From Isochrysis galbana (taxonomy: Eukaryota; Haptophyta; Isochrysidales; Isochrysidaceae): a stretch of DNA of 64,000 bases. The position numbers were made by a program, and so were the translations under genes. The notes below the pieces were generated by a model, which worked only from the letters and a program-made list of their open reading frames with translations, was not told the origin of the DNA and made no database searches. Shown here piece by piece: positions 19,870-30,472 of this stretch. The number at the start of each line of letters is the position of its first letter. Within the stretch, counting starts at the first letter, position 1. The stretch is from assembly GCA_018136815.1 (NCBI GenBank), contig CM030942.1:2255171-2319170 (forward strand). The letters are read 5' to 3'.

Positions 19870-20082
19870 CCGCTGATGACGAGGCGTCCCAACCGCCCCG
19901 GCGAGGTTTCTTTTCCCTTCGTCTTTACTCTTCAATTTTTTTGGAGATCTCTTCTATTTGTACTTTAGGGCTCTAGGGCGCGAGCGAACGGGAGGAGGGA
20001 GAGCAATCTGTGATAATTCATCCCCCCCCCCCTGCACCCTGCGCCCTGCGCCTCCCCCCGCCGCCGCCGACGCGCTCATGGG

Positions 20083-20295
20083 CTCATGGGCTCATGGGTA
20101 AGCGCGGACCGCCGTCGAAGCGCAAGGCGCCAAAATGGCCAAGCAATTCCTAGCTCTAGCTGCGCCGGCGTCGACCGTAGGGTTGAGCGTGTGTTCTCGG
20201 CCGCAGGGAAAATGCACGGTGATCCGCAAAAATGTGCGAAGGCGAAGGATACTACTCTAGAGGCGTCTTTGTTAGCTAGTCAGATTACCGAGTGA
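20083..20295 (+). mobile_element. hAT transposase relic
   Basis: Encodes RRVERVFSAAGKMHGDPQK and KDTTLEASLLASQ, the C-terminal dimerisation region of hAT-superfamily transposases. The upstream bases from 20094 (gggtaagcgcggaccgcc) are the same as at 32649, where they follow a tyrosine-recombinase relic. A short ctcatggg repeat precedes it. This is a small fragment with no terminal repeats seen. Confidence 0.75.
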
Positions 20296-20669
20296 TATCG
20301 ACACGGCGTGTGTGGTGTCTTGGTGTGTGGCTCTCGTGCAAGGTGGAGTGAGTGTGTAGTGCTAGCAGTAAGAGGATGAATGCTATCTATTTACCATCTA
20401 TAGATACTATCTAAACTTCGATAACTTGGTGGTGCGCGCGGAGCGCGGCCGCTCCGAACGCTCCTATGCCTCCAGCGCCCAACACGAGGTCAACTACTGG
20501 TGCTCGGAGCCCCTCCCACAAATGCCCATTAGCAGGGCAATTTTGAGTTTCTCAGAGGGCTCAGAGGGCCCAAACTCAGCACATTAGCACAGGTTTAGTT
20601 TGGGGCTGGGTGTTCACAGGTCAGATGTTGCCCATTACTGGGTATTAATGGTATAACTTGTTAACGGGG
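20296..20669. other. Intergenic stretch before LINE copy 2
   Basis: I see nothing here that I can assign. Confidence 0.5.
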
Positions 20670-23405
20670 CCTAGTCCAGACCTATTCACCGGAAAGGCGG
20701 CCTCCGACCACCTTCCGCTGCTGGCAGCGTTCGAAACGCCGAGCTACAATCCAAACCGAAACTATGACCTACCGATAGACGCCGAGATCATCAGAGAAGA
20801 GAGCGCCATGAGAGGTGGTCGAACTCCTCTTCCGCAGAGCGAACACCAATGCGTCAAGAGGCGGCGACCTAGCCGAAGAGTGGGCCAGCGCAAAGGCGCT
20901 CGCCGCCACATTCCTGAGGGAGGAGACACGGACCAGAAAAACGCCCACAATCCAGTCCACTCTGGAAAGGACAATCGTGACCCTTAACATAAAACTAATC
21001 AAAAGTGGCCCAGACGAGAACCTTACCCGAGAGATCGCGGAAGCCAACCGAAAACTAGCAGACGAGCGCGGGAGGACGCCCCTGAGGCACCTTCCCTTAT
21101 TCGCTAAACTCCGCCAAGAAGACCTCCACTCCAAGGAATTCTTTAGGAAGCTCAAAACACAAAAGTGGAACGGGAACATCAAAGAGCTATACAAGACCAA
21201 CGACTGGGACAACCCCATACACGCCGACCACGACACGACCACGTCCGACGAAGGCATACGCAGAGAATTCAGAAGATACTACTCTTGGCTGTACTCCCCA
21301 AAAGAATCGAAAAGACAACCCGAACTCGAGATCACACTATCCGACCGGCCCCTCTCCGAGCTCGACAAACGCCGACTCGAGGGGCGGATCACAGTAGACG
21401 AGACCATTCTAGCCATCCGGAGCATAGGCCCCGGCAAAAGCGCGGGCCCGGATGGGATACCGGCGGAAGTATACAAGGCGCACGAAAAACTAGTAGCACC
21501 GATCCTAACGGAGCTATACAACCAAACATTTGACACGGGCCTGATCCCGTACACCATGAGAGAGGGCGACATCATACTTCTATACAAAAAGGGAGACGCG
21601 CGCGACCCTAGAAACTACAGGCCTATAACGCTATTACAAAGTGACTATAAAATCCTAGCGAAAATACTAACCAATAGACTTAGCAAAGTCGTAGGTAACA
21701 TTATCTCGGAAAATCAACTAGGCTTCGTGCCCAGAAGACTGATAAGCGAAGCCACACACCTTCTGCAACTTACGAGGGCATACCTCGACGAAACCGGAGA
21801 ACCGGGCCTCCTTCTAGCACTCGATTGGGAGAAAGCTTTCGACAGAGTCAGCTGGGAATTCTACCACTTGGCGCTCCGCCTGCTCAACTTCGGGCCGGAC
21901 TTTCAGCAGCTAGCCAAAGCGCTCACGAGCGAAGAGGCGAGACCGATCCGCACGATCAAAATCAACGGCGGCCGAAGCTACCCCTTCACGATAGGAAGCG
22001 GGATGCCCCAGGGGTGCCCACTTTCACCACTCACCTTCCTTCTTACGACTGAAGCGCTCACCCGCGCGATAAACGGAGACCCCGACATACAGGGGGTGGA
22101 TCTCAACGGATACGACCTGAAAATCAGCCAGTTCGCGGACGACACGGCGATCATCACGAGGGACTACGCGAGCCTAAGAAGAGCATTAGCTTGGGTACGA
22201 GCACACGAAAGCGCCACGGGAGGCAAAACGAACGAGGCTAAGTTCCAAGGCATTCGAATGGGCTCACATAGATGCCAAAAACCGCCATGGGATATGCGCA
22301 AATACAATTGGATCACAAACGACCAGTATCTAACGATACTAGGCATCCCATTAGGAGCCCCGGAAGCCCCTGGAGCCAAGCCCCAGCCAGCCCGAGAAGC
22401 GTGGGCACGGAAACTCGAACTGACCCAAGAAGAGTGGACGGAAGTGGCAAAACTTTATACCCACCCCCTGCTCAAACACACGGACAAACACCCCCATTTC
22501 AAACATATCACCCATAGAAGAATGGGCACACGCAACCGGTTCGCTGCGTCGCCTACCACGAAGTGCAGACTCTGCGGAAAACACCGCGAAAACTCGACGC
22601 ACCTGGCCAGATGCCCCTCCACGAAACAAATATTCCAGGCCATAGAAGCTGCGGCAGGGTACACGCCGGAAAGGAACAGAACAACGGCCCAGAAAATCAA
22701 GGATAGGCTGTTCGCGTACCCGAGTACACCGACCCCGGACAGCCTCAAAGCCCTCTACCTTGTAGCATGGCGATATATAATAAGTGACTTCTACAGAGTA
22801 GAGTTCGACAACTACACCTTCCACCACGTGCCGGTCATCGAGAGGACCCTTGTCAGATTCACGACCCTAGTTAGAGGCCTTGAACCCCCAGACAAGACCT
22901 CGACCGCACGCACCAGCAAAGCCTCCCAAGGAAGAAAACCGAAAATCAAATCCCCGCGCGAGCTCTACACCCCCGTCTTTACATTCAACGACAAAGGCAC
23001 ACTGATGTCTGATGTTAGGCAACAACCTAGCCGCGATAGCCAAATCACTCCAACTAGCGGAAAAGCTAGCATGACCACGCAAAAGCCATAGCGATGCTCC
23101 ACACACCCGCCGACCCGCCCAGCCCCAACCCTCGGGAACACAGAGGCACGCCGCCCATCACCTAGGTTCTAAAAGAAGCAATATAGAAACCGGTAGCCCG
23201 ATGGTACAGGAGGAAGGAGGGAAAGACACCTATCGGGGACCGGTGCACACCGTCTGCTACAGGAAACCCCACCCACCCAGCCCCTAGGTAGAGCACGAGG
23301 GACGGGCCGCAAGGCAGGTGGCGGGGAGTTGAGAGTGGCGGGCGAGGCCGCATTCGTTAGAGTGCAGAGTCGCGCGCGCGGCGTGAATATTAAGAAGTTT
23401 TTTTT
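20670..23405 (+). mobile_element. LINE copy 2
   Basis: A longer copy of the same LINE family as copy 1. It starts inside the apurinic-type endonuclease domain (GKAASDHLPLLAAFE, with the SDH catalytic end motif, near 20690-20730). It continues through a full RT core and zinc knuckle to a stop at 23091, and ends with the family 3' UTR (23160-23405: ggtagagcacgaggg, gccgcaaggcaggtgg, gaatattaagaag plus T run). It is 5'-truncated near 20670. Confidence 0.92.
20815..23091 (+). CDS. LINE ORF2, reverse transcriptase
   Basis: About 758 codons. RT landmarks are GPDGIPAEVYK, NYRPITLLQSDYKILA, LLALDWEKAFDRVSW (motif A), GMPQGCPLSPLTFLLT (B), ISQFADDTAIITRDY (C, with FADD in place of the common YADD) and GGKTNEAKFQGIRMG (D). 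A zinc knuckle CRLC...HLARC follows. The endonuclease end lies in another frame just upstream, so one frameshift lies near 20800-20815. Relative to copy 1, the block after LGIPLGAPEA is missing (about 380 residues) while the frame stays open. The right-hand side of the junction reads AREAWARKLELTQEEW, which aligns with copy 1's ARTAWEKRLDITKENW. Confidence 0.92.
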   Translation: MVELLFRRANTNASRGGDLAEEWASAKALAATFLREETRTRKTPTIQSTLERTIVTLNIKLIKSGPDENLTREIAEANRKLADERGRTPLRHLPLFAKLRQEDLHSKEFFRKLKTQKWNGNIKELYKTNDWDNPIHADHDTTTSDEGIRREFRRYYSWLYSPKESKRQPELEITLSDRPLSELDKRRLEGRITVDETILAIRSIGPGKSAGPDGIPAEVYKAHEKLVAPILTELYNQTFDTGLIPYTMREGDIILLYKKGDARDPRNYRPITLLQSDYKILAKILTNRLSKVVGNIISENQLGFVPRRLISEATHLLQLTRAYLDETGEPGLLLALDWEKAFDRVSWEFYHLALRLLNFGPDFQQLAKALTSEEARPIRTIKINGGRSYPFTIGSGMPQGCPLSPLTFLLTTEALTRAINGDPDIQGVDLNGYDLKISQFADDTAIITRDYASLRRALAWVRAHESATGGKTNEAKFQGIRMGSHRCQKPPWDMRKYNWITNDQYLTILGIPLGAPEAPGAKPQPAREAWARKLELTQEEWTEVAKLYTHPLLKHTDKHPHFKHITHRRMGTRNRFAASPTTKCRLCGKHRENSTHLARCPSTKQIFQAIEAAAGYTPERNRTTAQKIKDRLFAYPSTPTPDSLKALYLVAWRYIISDFYRVEFDNYTFHHVPVIERTLVRFTTLVRGLEPPDKTSTARTSKASQGRKPKIKSPRELYTPVFTFNDKGTLMSDVRQQPSRDSQITPTSGKASMTTQKP

Positions 23406-23728
23406 TAATTCTGTTATTACTTCTGCCGTGTCCGGTAGAAGCTCTACGATTACCAGACTTAGAACACCTAGTGCTCAGCCGACTACGCGGGACACAAGCC
23501 TAAAGAGCCCCGAGATGTGCTATCATCTATCTTATGTACAGAGTACTGTGGTAGAAATATGTCATGCATACACACGCACGACCACCCACACGCAGTAGCA
23601 CGCATAATCATCATCGATAGAGTTGACAGGGTGCGACCGCCTTGTTACGGGGACATGGACATGGGGGGGCTTGTCTGTACCCCAAATCTTGCATCGCGCC
23701 ATCAGCTCGCCGATCCTTGCTTATGCCA
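23406..23728. other. Intergenic stretch
   Basis: No gene seen between the LINE tail and the RNase T2 stop. It probably holds the 3' UTR of the RNase gene. Confidence 0.4.
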
Positions 23729-24424
23729 TCACTTGCGCTTCTCCTGCTTGCCATCACCGACCATGCATTGTCCAAGGGCATTGATTACAAATTTAGAGCA
23801 TCGTGGTGAGTCTCGCCCTGCCATCACATGCGTTGGGCAGTCGATCTGCGGTCCGACCGTACCCCCCGGCCCCTTTGCCCAACATGTGGTGACCTCTGAC
23901 AAGCGGCACTGCTTGTCGGCCCTGATGGCAACCTTGCGTCCGTACTCCTTCCGCAGTTCTGCCGCATCAACCTCGCCGCCTACCTTTTCAGTTATCGCCA
24001 GCGGGGTGCCCCTGTCCCCAGGGAGGTATTTCATAGCTTTGAGGGCCTCGGCAAAATAGTCATCAGGTGTGAGTCCTGAGCACGTCCCATGCTTCTTCCA
24101 CTCGTGCTTCGCAAGATCGCCCACCTCGGCACGGTGCTCCGTTGGATTCCACTTCGTAAATGATGGCGCCATGTCAATGTACTCTCGCGGCAGCTGCGAT
24201 GCCATAAGGGCCGCGCGGTAGTTGCACGATAGTGGTGAAGGTGCGCCATGCTTGCTGCCGTCGGCACGGGGCGTTGCGTAGGCTGGCCACAAGCCATGCA
24301 GGCTTAGGTGCCGTGCGGAGAAGGCCCAAGAGACAGTTGTGCACCGATCGGCCTTTTGGCAGCAGAAGAGCGGAGCCCACGACTGTGCGAGCACGTAGAT
24401 GTCGAAGTCTCCGGGCTCCGGCAT
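23729..24424 (-). CDS. Ribonuclease T2
   Basis: 231 codons from ATG 24424. RNase T2 enzymes cut single-stranded RNA through a 2',3'-cyclic phosphate and usually act in the secretory path or lysosome/vacuole. Both catalytic segments are present: CAS I as LSLHGLWPAY (residues about 42-51) and CAS II as KHEWKKHGTCSGL (about 110), so the two catalytic histidines are there. FDIYVLAQSWAPLFC is the expected N-terminal strand, and multiple cysteines fit the disulfide pattern. No signal peptide is visible after this ATG. The bases just before it (CTTACGTAG|ATG) look like a splice acceptor, so a signal-peptide exon may lie upstream; I could not identify it. Confidence 0.92.
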   Translation of the reverse strand: MPEPGDFDIYVLAQSWAPLFCCQKADRCTTVSWAFSARHLSLHGLWPAYATPRADGSKHGAPSPLSCNYRAALMASQLPREYIDMAPSFTKWNPTEHRAEVGDLAKHEWKKHGTCSGLTPDDYFAEALKAMKYLPGDRGTPLAITEKVGGEVDAAELRKEYGRKVAIRADKQCRLSEVTTCWAKGPGGTVGPQIDCPTHVMAGRDSPRCSKFVINALGQCMVGDGKQEKRK

Positions 24425-25287
24425 CTACGTAAGCGTCGGCTCACAGACACAAAACTCTACGAGAAAAGTAGAAAAGTTACTCTACACTAGAAAACTTCGT
24501 TCTTTCCACCTTTCTTTTCTCGAGAGGGAGAAAGAAGGAATCGAATAAGATTCCCTACACAAGAGAGAACGAACACTCAACGAGTAAAGGGACGAGGGAC
24601 TACGATACTACATACTTTATACCACGACGATGTGAGGTGTGAGAGGACTGAATGTAGTAGCATCACAACGCCATGAATGCGACCACGACGACATCTTACA
24701 TCTTCTCTTCTGCTCTTGCTCCTGGAGGCTAGAGGCGGCGGGCCAACCGTTTCGGCGGCAGGTGATAAGGGACATTACGGGGGTTCTTTGTTCTTTGCCA
24801 GTAGGTAGGCGGTAGGTGGTAGGCCCGCAGAGTGCAGAGCGTGTGCCGTAGGTACTTGTAGGTGAGTGAGGGGGGCGGCAGGCGGCAGCGGCAGCAGGTG
24901 TGCAATGTGCTGCAATCGCTCGTCGCATTCGGCGGCTCTTGCTCGCGGCGCAAGAGGCCCCGCGGGCCGCGGGGGGCGTCATTTAGTAGGGGTTGTGGTG
25001 CACAATCGCGCAATCGTAAAACAGAAAATAGCTTATCCTGCATTAGCACCTAGAGTAATTCATAGGATTCGAATCCGCCCGGCTCACACAACTCCAAACA
25101 AAAGAGGAGGGGCGGCGGAGGCAGCATGGGATAGTTCAAGACCAAGATCCACAGACACCTACGACTCGTCGTATGTAGAATGTCTTACATGGTCCATAGC
25201 CCACAACTGATTTCCCGTCGAGATGGATGTGCGTTTCGTGATCTCGCGCCCTCCAAATGCCTCCGATCTTGCTACCTAGACGTGGGC
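24425..25287. other. Intergenic stretch
   Basis: No supported gene. It contains AT-rich leader-like sequence next to the RNase gene and GC-rich sequence around 24860-24990. The N-terminal exon of the RNase gene, if there is one, would lie here. Confidence 0.4.
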
Positions 25288-28009
25288 CTAGAGCCTACTC
25301 CTTCCAAAGGGCACTACACGCAGTGGTCGTTTCGCAAGCCATTGCTTCATCAGATCACGCGCTGCGGTACTCCACCATGCGGGCGCAAGCCAACCGCCCA
25401 CACCTCGAACACCGGGCGATCGAGCGCCAAAGTCGGCTGGCGCGGAAGTGCGCAGTGCCATATCAGGCATGCCGTCAGTAAGCCTCCTTGCTAGTTCAGC
25501 CATGTCGTCAGCTCCTCGACCGCTCGTGACGTGTTGACGCCCAATCTCCACCCAACGGTCGAGCACTTCCGGTGACGTCTCGTCCATCTTTGCCTGTGCC
25601 CAACGAGGCACCACGGGGTTGAAACGAAAGTAAGCAGGGCCGCTCATTGATCCCGTCCCGCTACTATTCATGATGGGAACCTGAGGTACGGACCCACTGG
25701 CGGCTGGAATCAGTGGTTTCCCATTGCCATCACGGCGGCCATGATGTGCGGCGCCTTCACCGAAGAGCTCAGACAACAAGAAATGAACCTGCATAATTAA
25801 GGGTCACAATGTTCGGTAGGGTAGGGTGCGACGCCAAGGGTCGACATGGTCAAGCCCGCACGCTCCTGAATCCGGCGCACTGAGGCCACCAAAGCACACC
25901 TCTTCAGTTCTCGTAGCTGTAGCCCCAAGAGTCGTGATTGTGTGGGCGACGGACCCGGCGCGCCTGTCGAATCGTGCAGATGTCGTGGTCAGACACACAC
26001 GTAGAGGAGGAAGCATGTTCCTCGGCTCATGTGCATTGGCGTGGTGTCCCCGCGAATGAGCAGTAAGCGCGGCCGGGCCTCACGCTCCTGCCAGGGATTG
26101 GTTCGAAGAGCCCAGTGCCAAATGAGGCTATGCATGCAATAGGTACACCAGGATACAGTGCGCGCGCCTCGGCGAGCGCGAGCGCGGCCGGATTGTTTGC
26201 GAGCAAAGCACCATCCTGGAACACTTTGGGTGTGTCACTTGTAGCCCCACCAGAACCAGAAAAATTTGGTAGCACAGCAGGTGGGAAAAAGGAGGGGGCC
26301 GCCGAGGTGGCCCGCCCTGCTTCCCATGCGGTGTACGAGGAAGAGCCCGCGTGCCTCGGACGATCTGGGGCAGAACCAGAGGTGGCGTCCGTTCCTGTCG
26401 TGAAGGGCGCGGGGCATGGCGGCAGCTCATAGTTGCGGAAGAGGAAAACAGCGGGAGGGTGGAGGCTAACGTCCGTTGCAACCACAAATACGTTAGAGGG
26501 GTGGAGTGCAGCCGCGGCATCGTCATCATCTCTCAGACTGCTGTCTCGGCCGACGTCGCCATCTCGAGGTTTGGCTCCGGAGCGAGACCCCTTGGCACCA
26601 TTAGACACGCCACAAGTCGAAAAGGCGAGCTCTTGTTCTGCTCGCCTTGCAAGCATCGAACGACGCTTCACATGTGTTGAGCGAGGTAGCCCGTGTGATT
26701 GCACCCCTCGGGTAACGGCCGCGCCACCGCCCCCTGAAACGCCTGCTGCGCCGGCAGGAATGCCTCCCGTTCCGGCAGTCTCTGAGCCAGAACGAAAAGC
26801 CTCCGCGACACCCATAGCACTTGTGCCGCTAATCTGACCACCTCCAGTTGCAGCTCCTGCCATTTCTACTGTTGCTGCAGCCACCGCCGTGCTAGCGGCA
26901 GCAACTGCGCCCATGGGCCCTCCGTGCTTGCGTTCTCGTACGTGAGGACCAGGACGATTAGCATTCACTGGACTGGCACCGGCAGGCTCGCTAGCGCCGC
27001 CGCCACTCCCTCTGCTCGCACCTTCCGCAGCACCACCGCGAAGTGCCGGCGGTGGGGGGAGCAGCCCCTTTGCTGCACGGCTGCGCGCTCGAGCCTCGCG
27101 AAATGCGTTGGCAGCAGCGACGGCAGCAGCAGACACGCGTGATTGAGGTCGGCTCGAAAGCCCGGGGGAGCCATCGCCACCGCGTCCAGGGCTCATGCTG
27201 CCCTCCATGCTGCCCTGGCTCGTCGGACTCGCCGCACTCTCATCTTTGTTACTTGAGCTACCTGCCATGCACGAATCTGGGCCGCGTGGGTTGGAACCAG
27301 CGCTCGCCGACACTTCGGTGGAGGTGGGCGAGAATACGCCGCCAGCCGCGCCGTTGCCACCGCTAGCCGGCCATGTGCGATCCCGCAGGGCCTTCCAGCC
27401 CCTCAAAGGGACTGGGCTTGGTGTCGAATGAGGTGGTGATTGTGATGGCTCGTTGTTTGCCTGGACGCCAAGGCTGAGCTCCTCTTCCCCAAGATCATCT
27501 CTGCCAATCGCAGTCTGCTCGTTGACGGTACGCGCCTCGCCTGACGCCTCGCTAAAGAGCGAACGCAGGATCGCTTCGAGGGTCGACGCCTTGTGCTTGG
27601 CCCCCGTCAGGATGAGGTTGCTGTACTGCATGTGGCGGGGCTGCGGTTTGAAGACATCGAGCGCGAGCTGCCTGTAGAGCAACTCGATGCGCGCGAGCGG
27701 GAAGCCCTCCTGGAGAGCGAGGGCGATGAATCCACCCGTTGAGGTCCCGCCAATCACGTCAAAGAGCTCGTGCACACGCTTTCCTGAGGTGGCCTCCAGC
27801 TGCTTGAGCATCTCAATTGTGAGTAGGCCCCGTGTGCCGCCTCCGTCGAGCGCAAGCACGCGCACACCGGCGTGTGGTGGCAGGCGGGGCTGCGCACCAC
27901 GACGGAGCGTCTCGCCCAGCCGTACCAGCTCGCAGCAGCGCGAGCCAGACCCCTCCACCTCCTGGCCGCACTCGGGGCAGCAGAGGCGCGCGCCGGACGA
28001 GCCCTCCAT
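25288..28009 (-). CDS. Patatin-like phospholipase (iPLA2 type)
   Basis: Lipid acyl hydrolase with a Ser-Asp dyad. Exon 1 runs from ATG 28009 to about 26084 and carries the glycine loop LDGGGTRGLL, the nucleophile elbow GGTSTGGFIAL, TAWEAGRATSAAPSFFPP and the DGALLANNPAALAL dyad. A middle exon (about 25963-25900, SVAHTITTLGATATRTEE) joins through a clean GT-AG intron at 25789-25899 to the last exon, 25788-25288 (VHFLLSELF, then YFRFNPVVPRWAQAKMDE, typical of iPLA2 ends). The first junction is not settled: the only nearby GT at 26083 puts the next exon out of phase. About 350 residues rich in Gly, Ser and Ala split the fold between the elbow and the Asp. An N-terminal CPECGQEVEGSGSRCC suggests a small zinc-binding element. 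Confidence 0.87.
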
Positions 28010-28167
28010 CCATCCCCGCCAAGTACCTTGCCAATAAGAATAGGAGATTAGAAAAAGACATTGTACTCTCTCCCTCTTTCTCTCTTTCTTTCTCTGTTCG
28101 AAGGGGAGATTTGGGGGCGGCGGGGGAAGAAGGACACACCGTCGGCTTGTCCTCCCCCCAGATCATC

Positions 28168-28384
<217 letters not shown>

Positions 28385-28624
28385 TCTCTTCTCTTTTTCT
28401 TTCCTTCTCTGGCAGTAGCGGCGGTGGACGGACTGCCGTGACTGCGGCGGGGGAGAAGGGTGGCTGAGAGAGAGCGGCGGCAGGGGGGAGGGGGAGGGGG
28501 GGAGGGGGGGGGCGGAGAGGGAGGGAAAGAGGGCAGGCAGAGGCGTCGCGAGCGGAAAGGGGGGAGGGCGGGGGTCGGGGGGAAGAAGAGGGCTTGGCAG
28601 GCGGGGACGGTGCCTACACTGCGA

Positions 28625-29781
28625 ATGTCGCCTACTGCCTTTGAGCCCGATGTGCCGTACGAGTACTGGATGGAGCACGCGTGTGGTGTGGAGGCCACAC
28701 TGCTCGAACAGCCGGCTAGCGAGCTCGACGGCTCACCTAGGATGACATACATCGAGAGGATGAGCAAGTGCTCGCGCTGCTGGGCCGAAACTAACACGCA
28801 GGATCAGCTGCTCGTCCCTCCGCTCGGTGCGCCATTCCCTGAGGGCGCGAGAGGCACGAATTGTGTTGAGTTGGGAGCTGAGGAGTCGGTGCCGGACTGG
28901 CTATGGCGTAATTTCGAAGGGGAGTTCACCCTCGTTGACAAGTGGGGCGACGACGAGCGCCCGTATCTGGAGACGCAGGGCACCGATTGGTTCACCATAT
29001 GGGCCTTCGCAAACGTTGCCAATTTTGGTGTCGGGGGACATAGCAGCAACAAGATGGGCAAAGACGGTTCCCGCCTCCAATTCCACATATGGTTCCCGTG
29101 AGTCCTACTGTGCATCGCCTATTGCGGCACAATCTTCTCGCCCCTCACTTACGATCAGTCTCTTAACTCTCGCCTGCGAACATGCATTGATGCATGCCGC
29201 CTTAAATTAATGTAGGCACCTTCCCGGCAAGATATCGGACCCGTGGGGCATGTTTGAGACAAAGACTGCATATGACGTGACAGTATATTTCGATGGCAAA
29301 TATAAGGCGCGAATATGAGTTGCATAGCACCATGTCGGATGCCGCGTGGATACGGACGACTTTCAAATTCTTTCCAACATCCTACTCATGTCAATCTCTC
29401 GCAGGCACACGAGAAGACCGAGTATCCGATGCTTGGCTTCAATTATGTCTCAGGTATATGGCAGGCGGATGGGTTTCGAATGGCCTCGAAACTAGAAACG
29501 GGGGGCACCAACGTTTTCCACTATCAATGGCTTGAGGGACAAGATGCCTATCTAGTCAACCTGACCATGTGAGGGCATCCACTCCCCTACATATGCCCCC
29601 ATCCCCTTTCAAAGAGCATCGACGACCTGCCGCATGCAACATATCGCTATCCACTCCATGAACAGTTGCATGCATCACCTGAAGCGCTGGCGCCTTTCAG
29701 TCTACTAATGTTTCTGCCAGGGGATTGCTCTCATTCGACCTTTTGACGTGCACGTACCGAGGTTCTGCTCCGGTCTCGTAG
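28625..29781 (+). CDS. Four-exon protein of unknown family
   Basis: Four exons with in-phase GT-AG junctions: 28625-29097, 29216-29282, 29405-29568 and 29721-29781 (stop TAG). I start at ATG 28625 (MSPTAFEPDVPYEYWMEH) because the frame upstream is only Gly/Arg low complexity; another ATG exists at 28460. The product is about 254 residues with no signal peptide or membrane segment that I can see. It is rich in aromatic residues and in stretches that look like beta strands (TDWFTIWAFANVANFGVGG, YDVTVYF, GFNYVSGIWQADGF, FHYQWLEGQDAYLVNLTM). A CSRCW pair sits near residue 49. I do not recognise the family. The three matched junctions argue strongly that the gene is real. Confidence 0.72.
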
Positions 29782-29832
29782 GTATCATGAGAAACTTGGG
29801 CTAGGTACCTCCATCGCCAAATGGGCGAAGGT

Positions 29833-29932
29833 NNNNNNNNNNNNNNNNNNNNNNNNNNNNNNNNNNNNNNNNNNNNNNNNNNNNNNNNNNNNNNNNNNNN
29901 NNNNNNNNNNNNNNNNNNNNNNNNNNNNNNNN
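29833..29932. other. Assembly gap
   Basis: Exactly 100 N, which usually marks a scaffold gap of unknown length. Any frames across it are meaningless. Confidence 0.99.
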
Positions 29933-30216
29933 CTCAAGTTGCACCTTCTCCACTTGTTTTCTCCAGGGCCCTCCGCCCGCGGCCGAGAAATGCAGCCTCC
30001 CCCCCAAGTTTAGAGTACAGTCTTTGACCGCCCTATAAAGGGGCAAGTGAGGCAACGAATGCGAAGGACAAGAAGGGGAAAAGGTTGCGAGGCGAGGATA
30101 CAGCGCATCATCCCACGGACAAGGCCGTAGAATTGGTTGGATGGATTTGCGGAGACGTAGTGCTGGTGTGGAGGCGTGCATAGGTCTGAAAGTGTGTTGC
30201 CAGAAGGCTCGAGACA

Positions 30217-30472
30217 CCAAATCTGCTTGGCACTGACTGGAGTCCAAGAATTCTAACAACTAGCCATCGAGTATGCCGCGTGCCGTTGCACTGCAAGTGC
30301 GGCCAATGCCGCGCCACCATCGCCAAGCTTCAAGCAGGTGTTTGCCAAATCTGCTTGGCACAGACTGGAGTCCAAGAATTTTAACAACTAGCCATCGAGT
30401 ATGCCGCGTGCCGTTGCATTACAAGTGCGGCCAATGCCGCGCCACCATCGCCAAGCTTCAAGCAGGTGTTTG
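30217..30472. repeat. 128-bp tandem duplication
   Basis: Two head-to-tail copies of 128 bp (30217-30344 and 30345-30472) that differ at only a few sites. The right copy contains the last codons and stop region of the kinase gene, and the left copy is an extra 3' end beyond its stop. Confidence 0.93.

Noticed and set aside
20815-23091. Host reverse transcriptase or telomerase
   Set aside because: The motif order, zinc knuckle and the matching 3' module at other loci show it is a LINE.
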